Below the pieces are notes generated by a model that saw nothing but the letters and a program-made list of their open reading frames with translations, did no database searches and was not told the DNA's origin. A stretch of DNA of 64,000 bases, from assembly GCA_016788885.1 (NCBI GenBank), contig JAEURX010000048.1, positions 18,270 to 82,269 of the forward strand, written 5' to 3'. A program made the translations under genes and the position numbers. Position 1 is the first letter of the stretch, and every line of letters starts with the position of its first letter. Source of the DNA: Nitrospira sp. (GTDB taxonomy: Bacteria > Nitrospirota > Nitrospiria > Nitrospirales > Nitrospiraceae). Positions 18,114-27,305 of the stretch are shown one piece after another.

Positions 18114-19195
18114 TTCTGGCAGGCGATATCGGCGGCACGAAAACGAATTTGGCTCTCTATGAATGGACCAGCGGACGTGTCGAGCCGATCCGTGAAGATA
18201 GTTTTCATAGTGCGGACTATACAACCTTAGAAGACATCGTCGAAGAATTCCTGAGCACGCCACTGGCCTCGCCCATGTCCGAGGGAGAGCAGGAACAAGA
18301 GTCAGATGGCGCGACTCCAGACACCGAGACAAGCGCCGTTGAGAACGGCCCCGAACCGATTCGAGTCACGGCCGCATGCTTCGGCGTAGCGGGCCCGGTC
18401 ATCGACAACCGGTGCCGCACCACGAATCTTCCTTGGGTCATCGAGGGAGCTTCCCTCGCCGAGCGATTCGCCATTCCCCAGGTACGACTCCTCAATGATC
18501 TCGAAGCAACCGCCCATGGCATCCTTCTCCTCACACCGGATGAAATCGTCGCCCTGAATGCCGGTACGCCGCCCAAAAAGAAACAAGCCCTGGCGCTGAT
18601 CGCAGCCGGCACCGGCCTCGGTGAATGTATTCTGTACTGGGACGGGACCCGCTATCGTCCCGTGCCCTCCGAAGGCGGGCACACGGACTTTGCGCCCAAC
18701 AGCGACACGGAGATTGAATTGCTGCGGCATCTCCGCGGCAGTTACCTGCACGTCAGCTACGAACGAATCGTGTCAGGCCCAGGCCTCCACGCCATTTATG
18801 ACTATCTCCGTGACACCAAGAAAAATGAGCCGACCTGGCTGGCGGAAAAAATCAAGGTCGGCAACCCGGCCGCTGAAATTGCCGAAGCAGGACTGAAGGG
18901 CCAAGCCGAGATCGCCACGCAGGCGCTGGATTTATTCGCGACCATTTACGGCGCCGAGGCGGGCAACCTGGCACTGAAGGCCCTGACGTTGGACGGCGTC
19001 TACGTCGCCGGAGGCATCGCCCCCAAATTACTCAAGAAACTGCAGGATGGTTCGTTCATGCGCGGCTTTACCAACAAAGGCCGTTACAAACGGATGATGA
19101 CCCAGATTCCGGTACAGGTCGTGATGAACGACAAAACCGCCCTGCTCGGCGCCGCCTCCATGGCGGCTCAACTGACCTCATCACATGCATCATGA
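18110..19195 (+). CDS. glk: Glucokinase
   Basis: Phosphorylates glucose with ATP. It has 361 aa from ATG 18110 (MILAGDIGGTKTNLALYE), the P-loop-like phosphate motif of the ROK/Glk family. LLNDLEATAHG carries the catalytic Asp, and AAGTGLGECIL and PSEGGHTDFAP follow, as in E. coli Glk. A polar insertion (about residues 55-80, Glu/Ser-rich) is longer than in E. coli. ATGA overlaps join it to pgl upstream and rpiA downstream. Confidence 0.95.
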   Translation: MILAGDIGGTKTNLALYEWTSGRVEPIREDSFHSADYTTLEDIVEEFLSTPLASPMSEGEQEQESDGATPDTETSAVENGPEPIRVTAACFGVAGPVIDNRCRTTNLPWVIEGASLAERFAIPQVRLLNDLEATAHGILLLTPDEIVALNAGTPPKKKQALALIAAGTGLGECILYWDGTRYRPVPSEGGHTDFAPNSDTEIELLRHLRGSYLHVSYERIVSGPGLHAIYDYLRDTKKNEPTWLAEKIKVGNPAAEIAEAGLKGQAEIATQALDLFATIYGAEAGNLALKALTLDGVYVAGGIAPKLLKKLQDGSFMRGFTNKGRYKRMMTQIPVQVVMNDKTALLGAASMAAQLTSSHAS

Positions 19196-19893
19196 CATCA
19201 TCATACGATCTCGATTCTGAAAAGCGGCAAGCTGCCCTCAAGGCAACCGAATTCGTGCGCGACGGCATGGTCGTCGGACTGGGTACTGGGACGACGTCCA
19301 AACATTTGATTCTGGCGCTTGGGGAGCGCGTCCGCGCCGGGCTGAAGATTCAGGCCGTCCCGACCTCCCACGACACGGCCGCCCTCGCACGACAAGCCGG
19401 CATTCCACTCATCGAATCCGACAATGCCTGGATGATCGATATCGCCATTGACGGCGCCGATCAGGTCGACCCTCAATTGAATCTCGTCAAAGGTGGCGGC
19501 GGGGCGTTGCTCAAAGAAAAAATCGTGGCCGCAGCTGCGAAGCAATTCGTCGTCATGGTCGACCACACGAAGCTCGTGCCGGGACTCGGGGGAAGTTTCC
19601 CGCTGCCGATTGAAGTGGTTCCGTTCGGATGGGGTAGCACCGCACGCAACATCGAACAAGCCTCCGGAGGACAAGCCGTGCTGCGCGAACGCACCGGCAC
19701 CGTATTTCAAACCGAGGCCGGCCATGTCATCCTCGATCTCCATATGCCGAAGATCGACGACCCGGCCACGCTGGAAATCGAATTGAATCAAATTCCCGGC
19801 ATCGTTGAAACCGGGCTGTTCATCGGACGGACCGGCATCCTGATCGTCGGCCATGCACAGGGCGTCGACGTCACCCATGCCGCGAAACCATGA
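19192..19893 (+). CDS. rpiA: Ribose-5-phosphate isomerase A
   Basis: Interconverts ribose-5-P and ribulose-5-P. It has 233 aa, normal length. The motifs GLGTGTTSKHLI, DIAIDGADQVDPQLNLVKGGGGALLKEKIVA (catalytic Asp and Glu region) and VDHTKLVPGLG are all present. Its ATG (19192) overlaps the glk TGA. With pgi, pgl and glk it forms a compact unit feeding glucose into glycolysis and the pentose-phosphate pathway. Confidence 0.97.
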   Translation: MTSSYDLDSEKRQAALKATEFVRDGMVVGLGTGTTSKHLILALGERVRAGLKIQAVPTSHDTAALARQAGIPLIESDNAWMIDIAIDGADQVDPQLNLVKGGGGALLKEKIVAAAAKQFVVMVDHTKLVPGLGGSFPLPIEVVPFGWGSTARNIEQASGGQAVLRERTGTVFQTEAGHVILDLHMPKIDDPATLEIELNQIPGIVETGLFIGRTGILIVGHAQGVDVTHAAKP

Positions 19894-22667
19894 CCGATGG
19901 ATCGCCCGATCCTCCGGTTACACGCCGACACACAGCACTGCTGGTCGCTCGTGCCACAGCCAACGCCATCTTCTGGATCGGCACCTGGCAGGGCGCCTCA
20001 TGGCTACTCTTCGCCAACAGGGCTTGGAGCGCGCCGACTTCCTCTCACGACCCACGACAGTCCACGACTAACTTGGTGACGCCATCCATGAACACACAGG
20101 ATCCTTACCGACTCCCATCCCACGTCCGGCCGACTCACTACGACTTGCGCATCGAGCCCGACCTCACGGCTCACACCTTTACCGGCCATGAGGCCATTAC
20201 CCTGACGGTGATCGAGCCGACCTCAGACATCCTACTCAATGCCACAGAGTTGGAAATCTCCTCCGCCATAGTGTCCGCTGAGAGCCAATCGCCCAGAGCC
20301 GGAGCCGTCGAGATGGACGACGAGCACCAGCGATGCCGCATCACCTTTCCACACGTGATTCCAGCAGGCACATGGACATTGCATCTGACCTTTCGCGGAA
20401 CCTTGAACGACAAACTCCGCGGATTCTATCGCAGCAGCTACAAGGACGGCCAAGGCGTCGTCCATTCCCTGGCCGCCACACAGTTTGAGGCCACAGATGC
20501 GCGACGGGCTTTTCCCTGCTGGGATGAGCCGCAATTCAAAGCCGTCTTCGCCGTCACATTGGTGATCGATCCCTCACTGACGGCGATCTCGAATACCCGC
20601 GTCATCGAGGATCGGCAAGAACACGGGAAGCGTGTGGTCCGGTTTGCCGAGTCGATCAGGATGTCCACCTATCTGGTCGCATTCATCGTCGGACAGCTGG
20701 TGCCAACGCCTCCCATCATGGCGCGGCAGACCCCGGTCCGGCTCTGGTCCGTGCCGGGCAAACAACACCTGACCGCCTTTGGACATGAGATCGCCGTTTA
20801 CTCGCTCAATTTCCTCGCCGAGTATTACGACAGTCCCTATCCTGGCGACAAACTCGATCTGATCGCCATTCCGGATTTTGCCTCCGGCGCGATGGAGAAT
20901 CTGGGCGCGATCACCTTTCGAGAAACGGCCTTACTCCTCGACCAGCGAACCGCCACCCACGCCGAGCAGGGACGTGTCGCCGACGTCGTGGCACACGAGA
21001 ATGCCCACATGTGGTTTGGAGACCTGGTCACGATGGCCTGGTGGAACGGGCTCTGGCTCAACGAAGCCTTTGCGACCTTCATGGAAATGCTGGTCGTCGA
21101 CGCCTGGAAGCCGGAATGGGAACGCTGGACAGCCTTCGGCATCGCCCGTGCCGCAGCCTTGTCGGTGGACGGGCTGCTCAGCACCAGGCCGATCGAATTT
21201 CCCGTGCACGCGCCCAAAGAAGCCGAGGCCATGTTCGACGTGTTGACCTATGAGAAGGGCGCATCGGTATTGCGCATGCTGGAACAACATCTCGGACCAA
21301 CGGTCTTCCGGGATGGAGTCCGCCACTACCTCACGGCGCATGCCTATGGCAATGCAGAGACCACAGATCTCTGGGTTTCGCTGGGACAGGCCTCAAAGCA
21401 CGATGTTCCGGCGCTTATGAACGAGTGGATTTTCTCACCAGGCTATCCCGTGCTCTCGCTGAGCGTGGAATCATCATCGACCCTCACGCTGCGGCAACAT
21501 CGCTTCACCTACGCCGAAGATACGTCGACGTCCTCGTCACCATCGGTTGCGCCACACTGGCAGATTCCGATCCAATTGCGCATCGACACCGGACAAGGCA
21601 CGGAAACCAGGCGTCTGTTACTGGGCGATCGGGAAAGCCATATCCCGTTGCCTCAGGATTGGACGTCGATTCTGGCAAATGAAGGCGGGCACGGATTTTA
21701 CCGCGTCCGCTACAGCGCGGAATTGTTGGCCCGCTTACAGATGCGAGGCTTGCACACGCTCGATCCGGTCGAGCGATTCAATCTCCTGAACGACACCTGG
21801 GCCTCGACCGTTGCGGGGATGGTGGCCCCCGTAGACTACCTCGCCCTCACCGAACATTTTCATGGGGAGCGAGATCCGCATGTCTGGGCCGTCATGTTGG
21901 GTTCGTTTTCCACGATGCATCAGCTGCTGGCGGAAGACGATCGCCCGCGGCTGGCCGCGCTCGTCCGGAAGCGACTCGCCACGACGTTTGCCGACCTGGG
22001 CTGGACACCCCGTGCCGATGAACGCGAATTGGTCAAGGAGTTACGCGGGGATATCATTCGAGCCTTGGGCACACTGGGGCGCGATGAGGCCATTCAAGCT
22101 CAGGCAGCGGAGGCGTTTCGCGAGCTACAGACTCAGACCAGACCCATCGACCCTAATGTCATTCCCGCCTTGGTCTCCATCCTGGCCTTCACAGGGGACG
22201 AGGCTCGTTATGAGGACTTCGCCGGCCGAGTCCGTGCAGCGACCACCCCGCAAGAGGAACGCCGCTATCTGTTCTCGCTCGCGGCATTTCGACAGCCCGC
22301 TTTGCTGGAGCGAACACTGGCCAAGACACTCACCGATGACGTCCGAACCCAGGATGCGCCCTTCCTCGTCAGCAGCCTACTCCACAATGTCTACATCCGT
22401 GAAAAGGCCTGGGAGTTCGTGAAACGCAATTGGGAACGGATGGATCGGCTGTTTCCCAAAAGCGGCCTTCGACGCATGTGTGGAGGCATTGTCGGGCTCT
22501 CCACCCCTGACCTGGAGCGAGACGTACGGCAATTTTTTGCCACACGCAAGATCGACCTCGGCGGAAAAAGCCTGCAGCAGTACCTCGAACAACTACACAT
22601 TGCCGTGCGCTTTGGTGAACGTGACCGCGAGGCGATTCGCACCGTGTTGGCAAGCAAGACGCATTGA
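19890..22667 (+). CDS. M1-family zinc aminopeptidase
   Basis: Removes N-terminal residues from peptides. The exopeptidase motif GAMEN is at residues 333-337, the zinc site HENAH at 369-373 and the third ligand Glu at 392 (LNEAFA), followed by an ERAP1-like C-terminal helical domain. The start is uncertain. ATG 19890 overlaps the rpiA TGA, in keeping with the operon style, and gives 925 aa with a 66-residue hydrophobic N-terminal extension that could be a signal peptide (AIFWIGTWQGASWLLF, then AWSA). ATG 20088 (MNTQDPYRLP) gives an 859-aa protein starting at the conserved domain. Confidence 0.93.
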   Translation: MTDGSPDPPVTRRHTALLVARATANAIFWIGTWQGASWLLFANRAWSAPTSSHDPRQSTTNLVTPSMNTQDPYRLPSHVRPTHYDLRIEPDLTAHTFTGHEAITLTVIEPTSDILLNATELEISSAIVSAESQSPRAGAVEMDDEHQRCRITFPHVIPAGTWTLHLTFRGTLNDKLRGFYRSSYKDGQGVVHSLAATQFEATDARRAFPCWDEPQFKAVFAVTLVIDPSLTAISNTRVIEDRQEHGKRVVRFAESIRMSTYLVAFIVGQLVPTPPIMARQTPVRLWSVPGKQHLTAFGHEIAVYSLNFLAEYYDSPYPGDKLDLIAIPDFASGAMENLGAITFRETALLLDQRTATHAEQGRVADVVAHENAHMWFGDLVTMAWWNGLWLNEAFATFMEMLVVDAWKPEWERWTAFGIARAAALSVDGLLSTRPIEFPVHAPKEAEAMFDVLTYEKGASVLRMLEQHLGPTVFRDGVRHYLTAHAYGNAETTDLWVSLGQASKHDVPALMNEWIFSPGYPVLSLSVESSSTLTLRQHRFTYAEDTSTSSSPSVAPHWQIPIQLRIDTGQGTETRRLLLGDRESHIPLPQDWTSILANEGGHGFYRVRYSAELLARLQMRGLHTLDPVERFNLLNDTWASTVAGMVAPVDYLALTEHFHGERDPHVWAVMLGSFSTMHQLLAEDDRPRLAALVRKRLATTFADLGWTPRADERELVKELRGDIIRALGTLGRDEAIQAQAAEAFRELQTQTRPIDPNVIPALVSILAFTGDEARYEDFAGRVRAATTPQEERRYLFSLAAFRQPALLERTLAKTLTDDVRTQDAPFLVSSLLHNVYIREKAWEFVKRNWERMDRLFPKSGLRRMCGGIVGLSTPDLERDVRQFFATRKIDLGGKSLQQYLEQLHIAVRFGERDREAIRTVLASKTH

Positions 22668-22691
22668 CCGGAAGGCGAGAGCCGACGCTCG

Positions 22692-25364
22692 TCACTCGTG
22701 CCGTAGCACGCTCAACGGAGGCTGCCCGAGAAGCCGGTAGGTGCTGAGAAACCCGACCAAGAGGGTGAGGAGTATGGTGCACCCCAGCCCGATCCCCAGC
22801 AACTCGGGCTCCAACGCCCAGGGTAATTCCAGGATATACCGCAGGATGGCCCACGAAAACGCACTGGCGAGGACGACACCGATCGTCCCCGCCACGCAAC
22901 CCAGGAGCGCATATTCGGCAGCAAAGGATCGCGCGATCAACCCGCGTGTCGCGCCGAGCGCTTTGAGAATGACCGCCTCATAGAGCCGGCGATACCGTGT
23001 CGCGGCCAACGCCGCCGCCATCACCAGCGCGCCGGCCAACAGACAAAAGACCGCCACCGCACGAATAGCCAACGACAAACGATCGAGCACGCGGGCGAAA
23101 CTGCCCAACACCTCACCGATGTTGATGGCGGTTACGTTGGGAAACGCCGCGACCACTGCCGACTGAAACGCCGCCTCGTCCCGAGGCGCCACGTGAACCG
23201 TGGCCACGTAGGTCATCGGCGCACCATCAAGCGAACCCGGAGACATGATCAGATAAAAATTGGTCGAAAAATTTCCCCACTCGACTTTTCGAATGCTGCT
23301 CACCTCTGCCTGAATGATGGTGCCCTGGATGTTCAGATCGACCAGCGTACCGACATCGATTCCAAGGCTCTTCGCCGCTTCCTCCTCGACGGACACTTGC
23401 GGTCGCACAAGCTTTTGCCCCGGTCGCCACCACGCGCCTCGTACGATCCGGTTCTCCTTGGGCAATTCATCCAGAAAGGTCAGCACGTACTCCCGATTCA
23501 CATACCAGTTCTTGCGCTTTTCCTCACGTGACTGATTGGGCGCCTCCTCCTGCTCGGATTCACGATCCAGGGTGACCACCCGACCGTCGATGGCATGGAA
23601 CCGCGAGCGGACCAACGGCGTCAAGTCCGGCGCGACATCGCCGGTTCGTCGATGAACCAGCTCAGCAAACGCAGCGGCCTGATCCGGCTGAATGTCGATA
23701 AAAAAGAAGGTCGGCGAATCCGATGGCCGGTTCTCTCCCACCTGCCGCACCAACGCATGTTCCAGCAATCCGATCGCAAGAATCACCATCACCCCGACGC
23801 CGAGTGCGACCATCACGCCGAGCGCCTGCCCTCCGGGACGTTGAAGATTGCCGAGCGCCTGTTTGACGGACAACGCCCGCGGCACAGGCATCACGCGCAG
23901 TCCCAGCAACAACAGGTGAGCCGCGGCAGTCAACACCACCAGAGCAACCACCAACCCGGCAATGAACAGCCCCCCAATGGCCCACGACCCGGCCTGCCAC
24001 ACCGACAGTCCCGCCAACCCCAGCGCGATACCGGCAGCTGTTGCAGCCCGCATGGGATCCGCGGTGATCATGCGAGCCGCTCGTCTCCACCAGGATGCGC
24101 CGCGCAATACCGCCCCAATAGGCGCTCCTTCCACATCGCGGCGGAAAATGGCCGCCGGCTTGATGTCACGGATCGTCAGCAACGGCCACACACTGAACAG
24201 CAACGTGGTCAGCACGCCTAAGGCCAGGCCCTTTGCGATCGGAATCAGCGCGGAAACGGAGAGCAGCGCAGAAAATTCGATCTGCTGCAACACATCGGTG
24301 GCGAGTAGTGTGGAAACCGCCTGCGGCAAGATCGATTGCAGCATGACTCCGATACCGATGCCCCCCACACTGCCCAGGAAACCCAATCCGACAGCCTGCC
24401 CCAAATAGGAGGCGATGATCGTGTGCGTGTCTGCACCCACGGTCTTGAGAATCGCGATAGATTGCAGTTTCTCGCGCAGAAATGCCTGGATCGACAGGGC
24501 CACACCGATTCCGCCGACAAACAACGCCGTCAGGCCGACCAGTCCCAAATACCGAGCCAATTGCTCGAGAAACTGCTTGAGCTGCGGTTGCGCATCCCGA
24601 TAGGAAGACACCCGTGCGGACTCTGCGGTCAGACGACCTCGCAATTCGTGCAGCAGCGGTGATGGAGTCATGGTCCCAGGCAGTTTCAAGAGATGCCGCT
24701 CGCGCACACGACTGCCCAGCTTCATCAAATGTGCCGCCGCGAGTCCTTCCTGAGAAATCAGCACGCGCGGCCCCAAGCTGAACATGTTGGCCATACGATC
24801 CGGTTCGGTGTAAATCACCCCCGTGATCACGAACGACACATCCCCGATCTTGATCGCATCACCAACCGCCAACCCCAAACGAATCAAGAGCCCATCTTGT
24901 ACCACCGCACCGTGACAGGCCTCGCGACAGACATTGCCTGAGGGATGCAGCAACTCTGTGAGCGGGCGATCCGGCGCCGTCCTCACCACCCCATAGAGCG
25001 GATACCCCGACTCCACGGCTTTTAATTCAACCAACTGCGTCACGTCTGCTGCGCCATTGGCCCGATCGATCCGCGCAACCATCGCGACCAATTCACTCAC
25101 GCGTGTACTGAGAATTCCGCGCTCCGCGAGCTGCTTGAGCACGGCGAGACCGATATCCCCCAGCGGTCTGGATGCCCGAATCTCGAGATCTCCTCCCAAC
25201 AACCCCCGTGCTTCCTTGAGCACCGCGCGCTCAACATTGGCCGAAAAGAGGGAGACGCCGACCACCGCACCGACACCCAGCGCAATACAGGCCAGGAAAT
25301 AGAGGAAATGGCGCCAGGCGGACCGCAATTCCCGCCAGCCCATGATGAGCCAAAAAGGCATCAT
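22692..25364 (-). CDS. ABC transporter permease, FtsX/YbbP family
   Basis: An inner-membrane permease of the MacB/FtsX type, 890 aa. The N-terminal TM (ACIALGVGAVVGVSLFSANV) is followed by a large extracytoplasmic domain, two FtsX units with TM helices around residues 270-440 and 735-880, and extra TMs near 470-550. Its size and double FtsX layout match E. coli YbbP. Its ATG overlaps the TGA of the ATPase gene, forming one export complex. A divergent TesA-like esterase nearby matches the well-known ybbP-ybbA-tesA neighbourhood. The substrate is unknown, possibly lipid or lipoprotein. Confidence 0.92.
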   Translation of the reverse strand: MMPFWLIMGWRELRSAWRHFLYFLACIALGVGAVVGVSLFSANVERAVLKEARGLLGGDLEIRASRPLGDIGLAVLKQLAERGILSTRVSELVAMVARIDRANGAADVTQLVELKAVESGYPLYGVVRTAPDRPLTELLHPSGNVCREACHGAVVQDGLLIRLGLAVGDAIKIGDVSFVITGVIYTEPDRMANMFSLGPRVLISQEGLAAAHLMKLGSRVRERHLLKLPGTMTPSPLLHELRGRLTAESARVSSYRDAQPQLKQFLEQLARYLGLVGLTALFVGGIGVALSIQAFLREKLQSIAILKTVGADTHTIIASYLGQAVGLGFLGSVGGIGIGVMLQSILPQAVSTLLATDVLQQIEFSALLSVSALIPIAKGLALGVLTTLLFSVWPLLTIRDIKPAAIFRRDVEGAPIGAVLRGASWWRRAARMITADPMRAATAAGIALGLAGLSVWQAGSWAIGGLFIAGLVVALVVLTAAAHLLLLGLRVMPVPRALSVKQALGNLQRPGGQALGVMVALGVGVMVILAIGLLEHALVRQVGENRPSDSPTFFFIDIQPDQAAAFAELVHRRTGDVAPDLTPLVRSRFHAIDGRVVTLDRESEQEEAPNQSREEKRKNWYVNREYVLTFLDELPKENRIVRGAWWRPGQKLVRPQVSVEEEAAKSLGIDVGTLVDLNIQGTIIQAEVSSIRKVEWGNFSTNFYLIMSPGSLDGAPMTYVATVHVAPRDEAAFQSAVVAAFPNVTAINIGEVLGSFARVLDRLSLAIRAVAVFCLLAGALVMAAALAATRYRRLYEAVILKALGATRGLIARSFAAEYALLGCVAGTIGVVLASAFSWAILRYILELPWALEPELLGIGLGCTILLTLLVGFLSTYRLLGQPPLSVLRHE

Positions 25365-26110
25365 GAGAGAGAATCAGGCTGGCTCGGCTGGCAGCCCGTC
25401 AATTGGTCGGAGGCAATCCGGCCGTCCCGAATGGTGATGACCCGCTCCAGCGTGGCAGCCAACTGCGAATCGTGGGTGACCAGGACCAGCGTCGTGCCCG
25501 CGTCGCGGTGCAACGCCATGATCAATTCGATGACATGTCGGCCCGTGGAGGAATCCAAGTTCCCGGTCGGTTCATCTGCCAGCAGAATCGGCGGGCGACA
25601 GGCAAAGGCGCGGGCCACGGCCACACGCTGCTGCTCCCCTCCCGACAACTGCACAGGATGGTGCGACATCCGGTGCCCCAAGCCGACGGCCTCCAACAAT
25701 TCGCACGCTCGCTCACGACTGCGCGGATCTCCGGCGAGTTCGAGTGGAATCGACACATTCTCCAAGGCCGTCAACGTGGGAATCAGATGGAATGACTGAA
25801 AAATATATCCGATACTGGCAAGGCGCAGACGAGCCATCGCCTTTTCTCCGAGGCCCGTAATGTCCACCCCGTTGAGGCAAATCGTCCCGGAAGTCGGCCG
25901 GTCGAGCCCCGCGATCAGGCCCAAGAGCGTAGATTTCCCGCTCCCGGATGGTCCCACGATCGCGACCGTCTGCTTGTCGGGAATATCTAGGGTGACGTCA
26001 TCCAGTATTGTCACCAGTTGTCCCCCGGCCTCGAGTTGCATCGTCACATGTTGCGTGGCAATCATACGGTCTCTCATCGGTTGATGGGTCTCAGGCAGCA
26101 GCAAATTCAT
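25361..26110 (-). CDS. ABC transporter ATP-binding protein, YbbA/LolD type
   Basis: Powers the downstream permease. It has 249 aa from ATG 26110. Walker A is GPSGSGKST, the signature LSGGEQQRVAVARA, Walker B ILLADEPTGNLD and the switch His is in LVTHD. A TATAAT-like hexamer directly abuts the 26110 ATG, which makes the downstream ATGs at 26077 or 26065 (MIATQHVTMQ) realistic alternatives. Only 14 bp separate 26110 from the divergent esterase start. Confidence 0.94.
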   Translation of the reverse strand: MNLLLPETHQPMRDRMIATQHVTMQLEAGGQLVTILDDVTLDIPDKQTVAIVGPSGSGKSTLLGLIAGLDRPTSGTICLNGVDITGLGEKAMARLRLASIGYIFQSFHLIPTLTALENVSIPLELAGDPRSRERACELLEAVGLGHRMSHHPVQLSGGEQQRVAVARAFACRPPILLADEPTGNLDSSTGRHVIELIMALHRDAGTTLVLVTHDSQLAATLERVITIRDGRIASDQLTGCQPSQPDSLS

Positions 26111-26124
26111 ATTATACTGTAGTC

Positions 26125-26922
26125 ATGACAACCCGCTCCGACCTTTTCCCCGCCATCTGGCGCCTCGGCGCAGCGTACCTCGCAACGCTGCTCACCATTG
26201 GTCTGTCAGCATGTGATCCATCAACTGCGCCCACATCGCCGCCCTCACCGACTACCCGGTCGGCGCCGCAACCTGAGACCAGAGAGGTCCAGCCCCAGCC
26301 TCCCGCAGTCACAACGCCGACTTCACCAGCCAGCACACGCCCCAAAATTGTGGCGTTCGGCGATAGCCTGACGGCCGGTCTCGGAGTCGCGCCCAACCAG
26401 TCCTACCCTGCACAGTTGCAGAGACGACTCGATGCGTTAGGATACCCGTACCTGGTGCTCAACGCCGGGGTCAGCGGTGACACCTCTGCCGGGGGGCTCC
26501 GCCGCGTCTCCTGGGTTCTCGCAGGGAATCCACATCTGGTGATTCTCGAATTAGGCGGGAACGACGGATTGCGGGGCTTGAGCCTGCAGGAAACCCGTTC
26601 GCATCTGGATGCGATCATCAGGCGACTCAAAGAGACGGAGGTGCTGGTGATTCTTGCCGGAATGAAGCTGCCACCGAACTATGGAGAAGAGTACACGAAC
26701 AAGTTCGAAGCCATGTACAGGGACTTGGCCCATGTCCATTCGCTTCCCTTGATTCCATTCTTGCTGGAAGGAGTTGGGGGACAACCATCTCTCAATCAGG
26801 CCGATGGCATCCATCCCACCGCGGAAGGGTATCGGATAGTCGTTGAAAACGTGCTGCAAAGTCTGCTGCCAGTACTGAACAAGCCGGCAGCAGCCAAGGC
26901 CGGGACAAAAAAGAAGGCGTGA
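26125..26922 (+). CDS. TesA-like SGNH esterase/lysophospholipase, lipoprotein
   Basis: Hydrolyses esters or lysophospholipids in the periplasm. It has 265 aa. The signal peptide ends in the lipobox LSAC (Cys30), followed by a Pro/Thr-rich linker (about 31-72). The SGNH blocks are VAFGDSLTAGLG (Ser81), GVSGDTSAGG, ELGGNDGLRG (Asn146) and DGIHPTAEG (Asp227, His230). It is divergent from the ABC exporter, which suggests shared lipid-related work. The C-terminus is Lys/Ala-rich. Confidence 0.94.
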   Translation: MTTRSDLFPAIWRLGAAYLATLLTIGLSACDPSTAPTSPPSPTTRSAPQPETREVQPQPPAVTTPTSPASTRPKIVAFGDSLTAGLGVAPNQSYPAQLQRRLDALGYPYLVLNAGVSGDTSAGGLRRVSWVLAGNPHLVILELGGNDGLRGLSLQETRSHLDAIIRRLKETEVLVILAGMKLPPNYGEEYTNKFEAMYRDLAHVHSLPLIPFLLEGVGGQPSLNQADGIHPTAEGYRIVVENVLQSLLPVLNKPAAAKAGTKKKA

Positions 26923-26965
26923 AACATCATCCCCGCTCACAATGAGCAGAGCAACATTTCACGCC
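26916..26965. terminator. Nested hairpin between esterase gene and convergent mini-gene
   Basis: GGCGTGAAA (26916-26924) and TTTCACGCC (26957-26965) form a perfect 9-bp stem that includes the esterase stop codon. Inside it, GCTCA/TGAGC (26935-26939, 26943-26947) forms a second stem. It lies between two convergent genes and probably stops transcription from both sides; there is no long T-run. Confidence 0.55.
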
Positions 26966-26985
26966 GAACCATCAGGAGGAGTAGG

Positions 26986-27162
26986 TTAGCTCTTCTTGAA
27001 AAAGGTGTCGTATACGCCGAAGCCCAAGATCAGGGCGATCAGGGTGTAGTACAGACCCGTGATACCGCTGTAATCCGGCGGCCCCTCGCTGACATTGGCA
27101 AATGCATTCGCTGCCTGAAGGACCCCGACTCCGCCCAAGACTCCCACTATCAGCTTGTTCAT
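26986..27162 (-). CDS. 58-aa exported/membrane mini-protein of unknown function
   Basis: ATG 27162 is preceded by a strong AGGGGGAG ribosome-binding site. The product starts MNKLIVGVLGGVGVLQAANAFA, a clear signal sequence with a likely cleavage after AFA. Then comes NVSEGPPDYSG, a single TM-like stretch (about residues 34-52, ITGLYYTLIALILGFGVYD) and a basic end, FFKKS. The net design is a small single-span protein with a short periplasmic N-part. It stands alone on its strand. I do not recognise the family; it might be an accessory subunit of a membrane complex. Confidence 0.8.
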   Translation of the reverse strand: MNKLIVGVLGGVGVLQAANAFANVSEGPPDYSGITGLYYTLIALILGFGVYDTFFKKS

Positions 27163-27305
27163 GATCTCCCCCTTGTAATCAAGGACTGCCCAAAGAGGCC
27201 CGCATTGTACTGAAGGGAAGAGGGATGACGCAAGGGGGTATGAAACGGAAGGATTTGAGAGGATCCTCCACTGGTGGCAGGCACACTATTCTCGCTCGAT
27301 TGCCT

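Noticed and set aside
26111..26119. TATAAT/TATACT hexamers between the divergent ABC and esterase genes as promoters
   Set aside because: Only 14 bp separate the two start codons and no -35 is found at 16-18 nt on either strand. Left as a note in the ABC ATPase entry.
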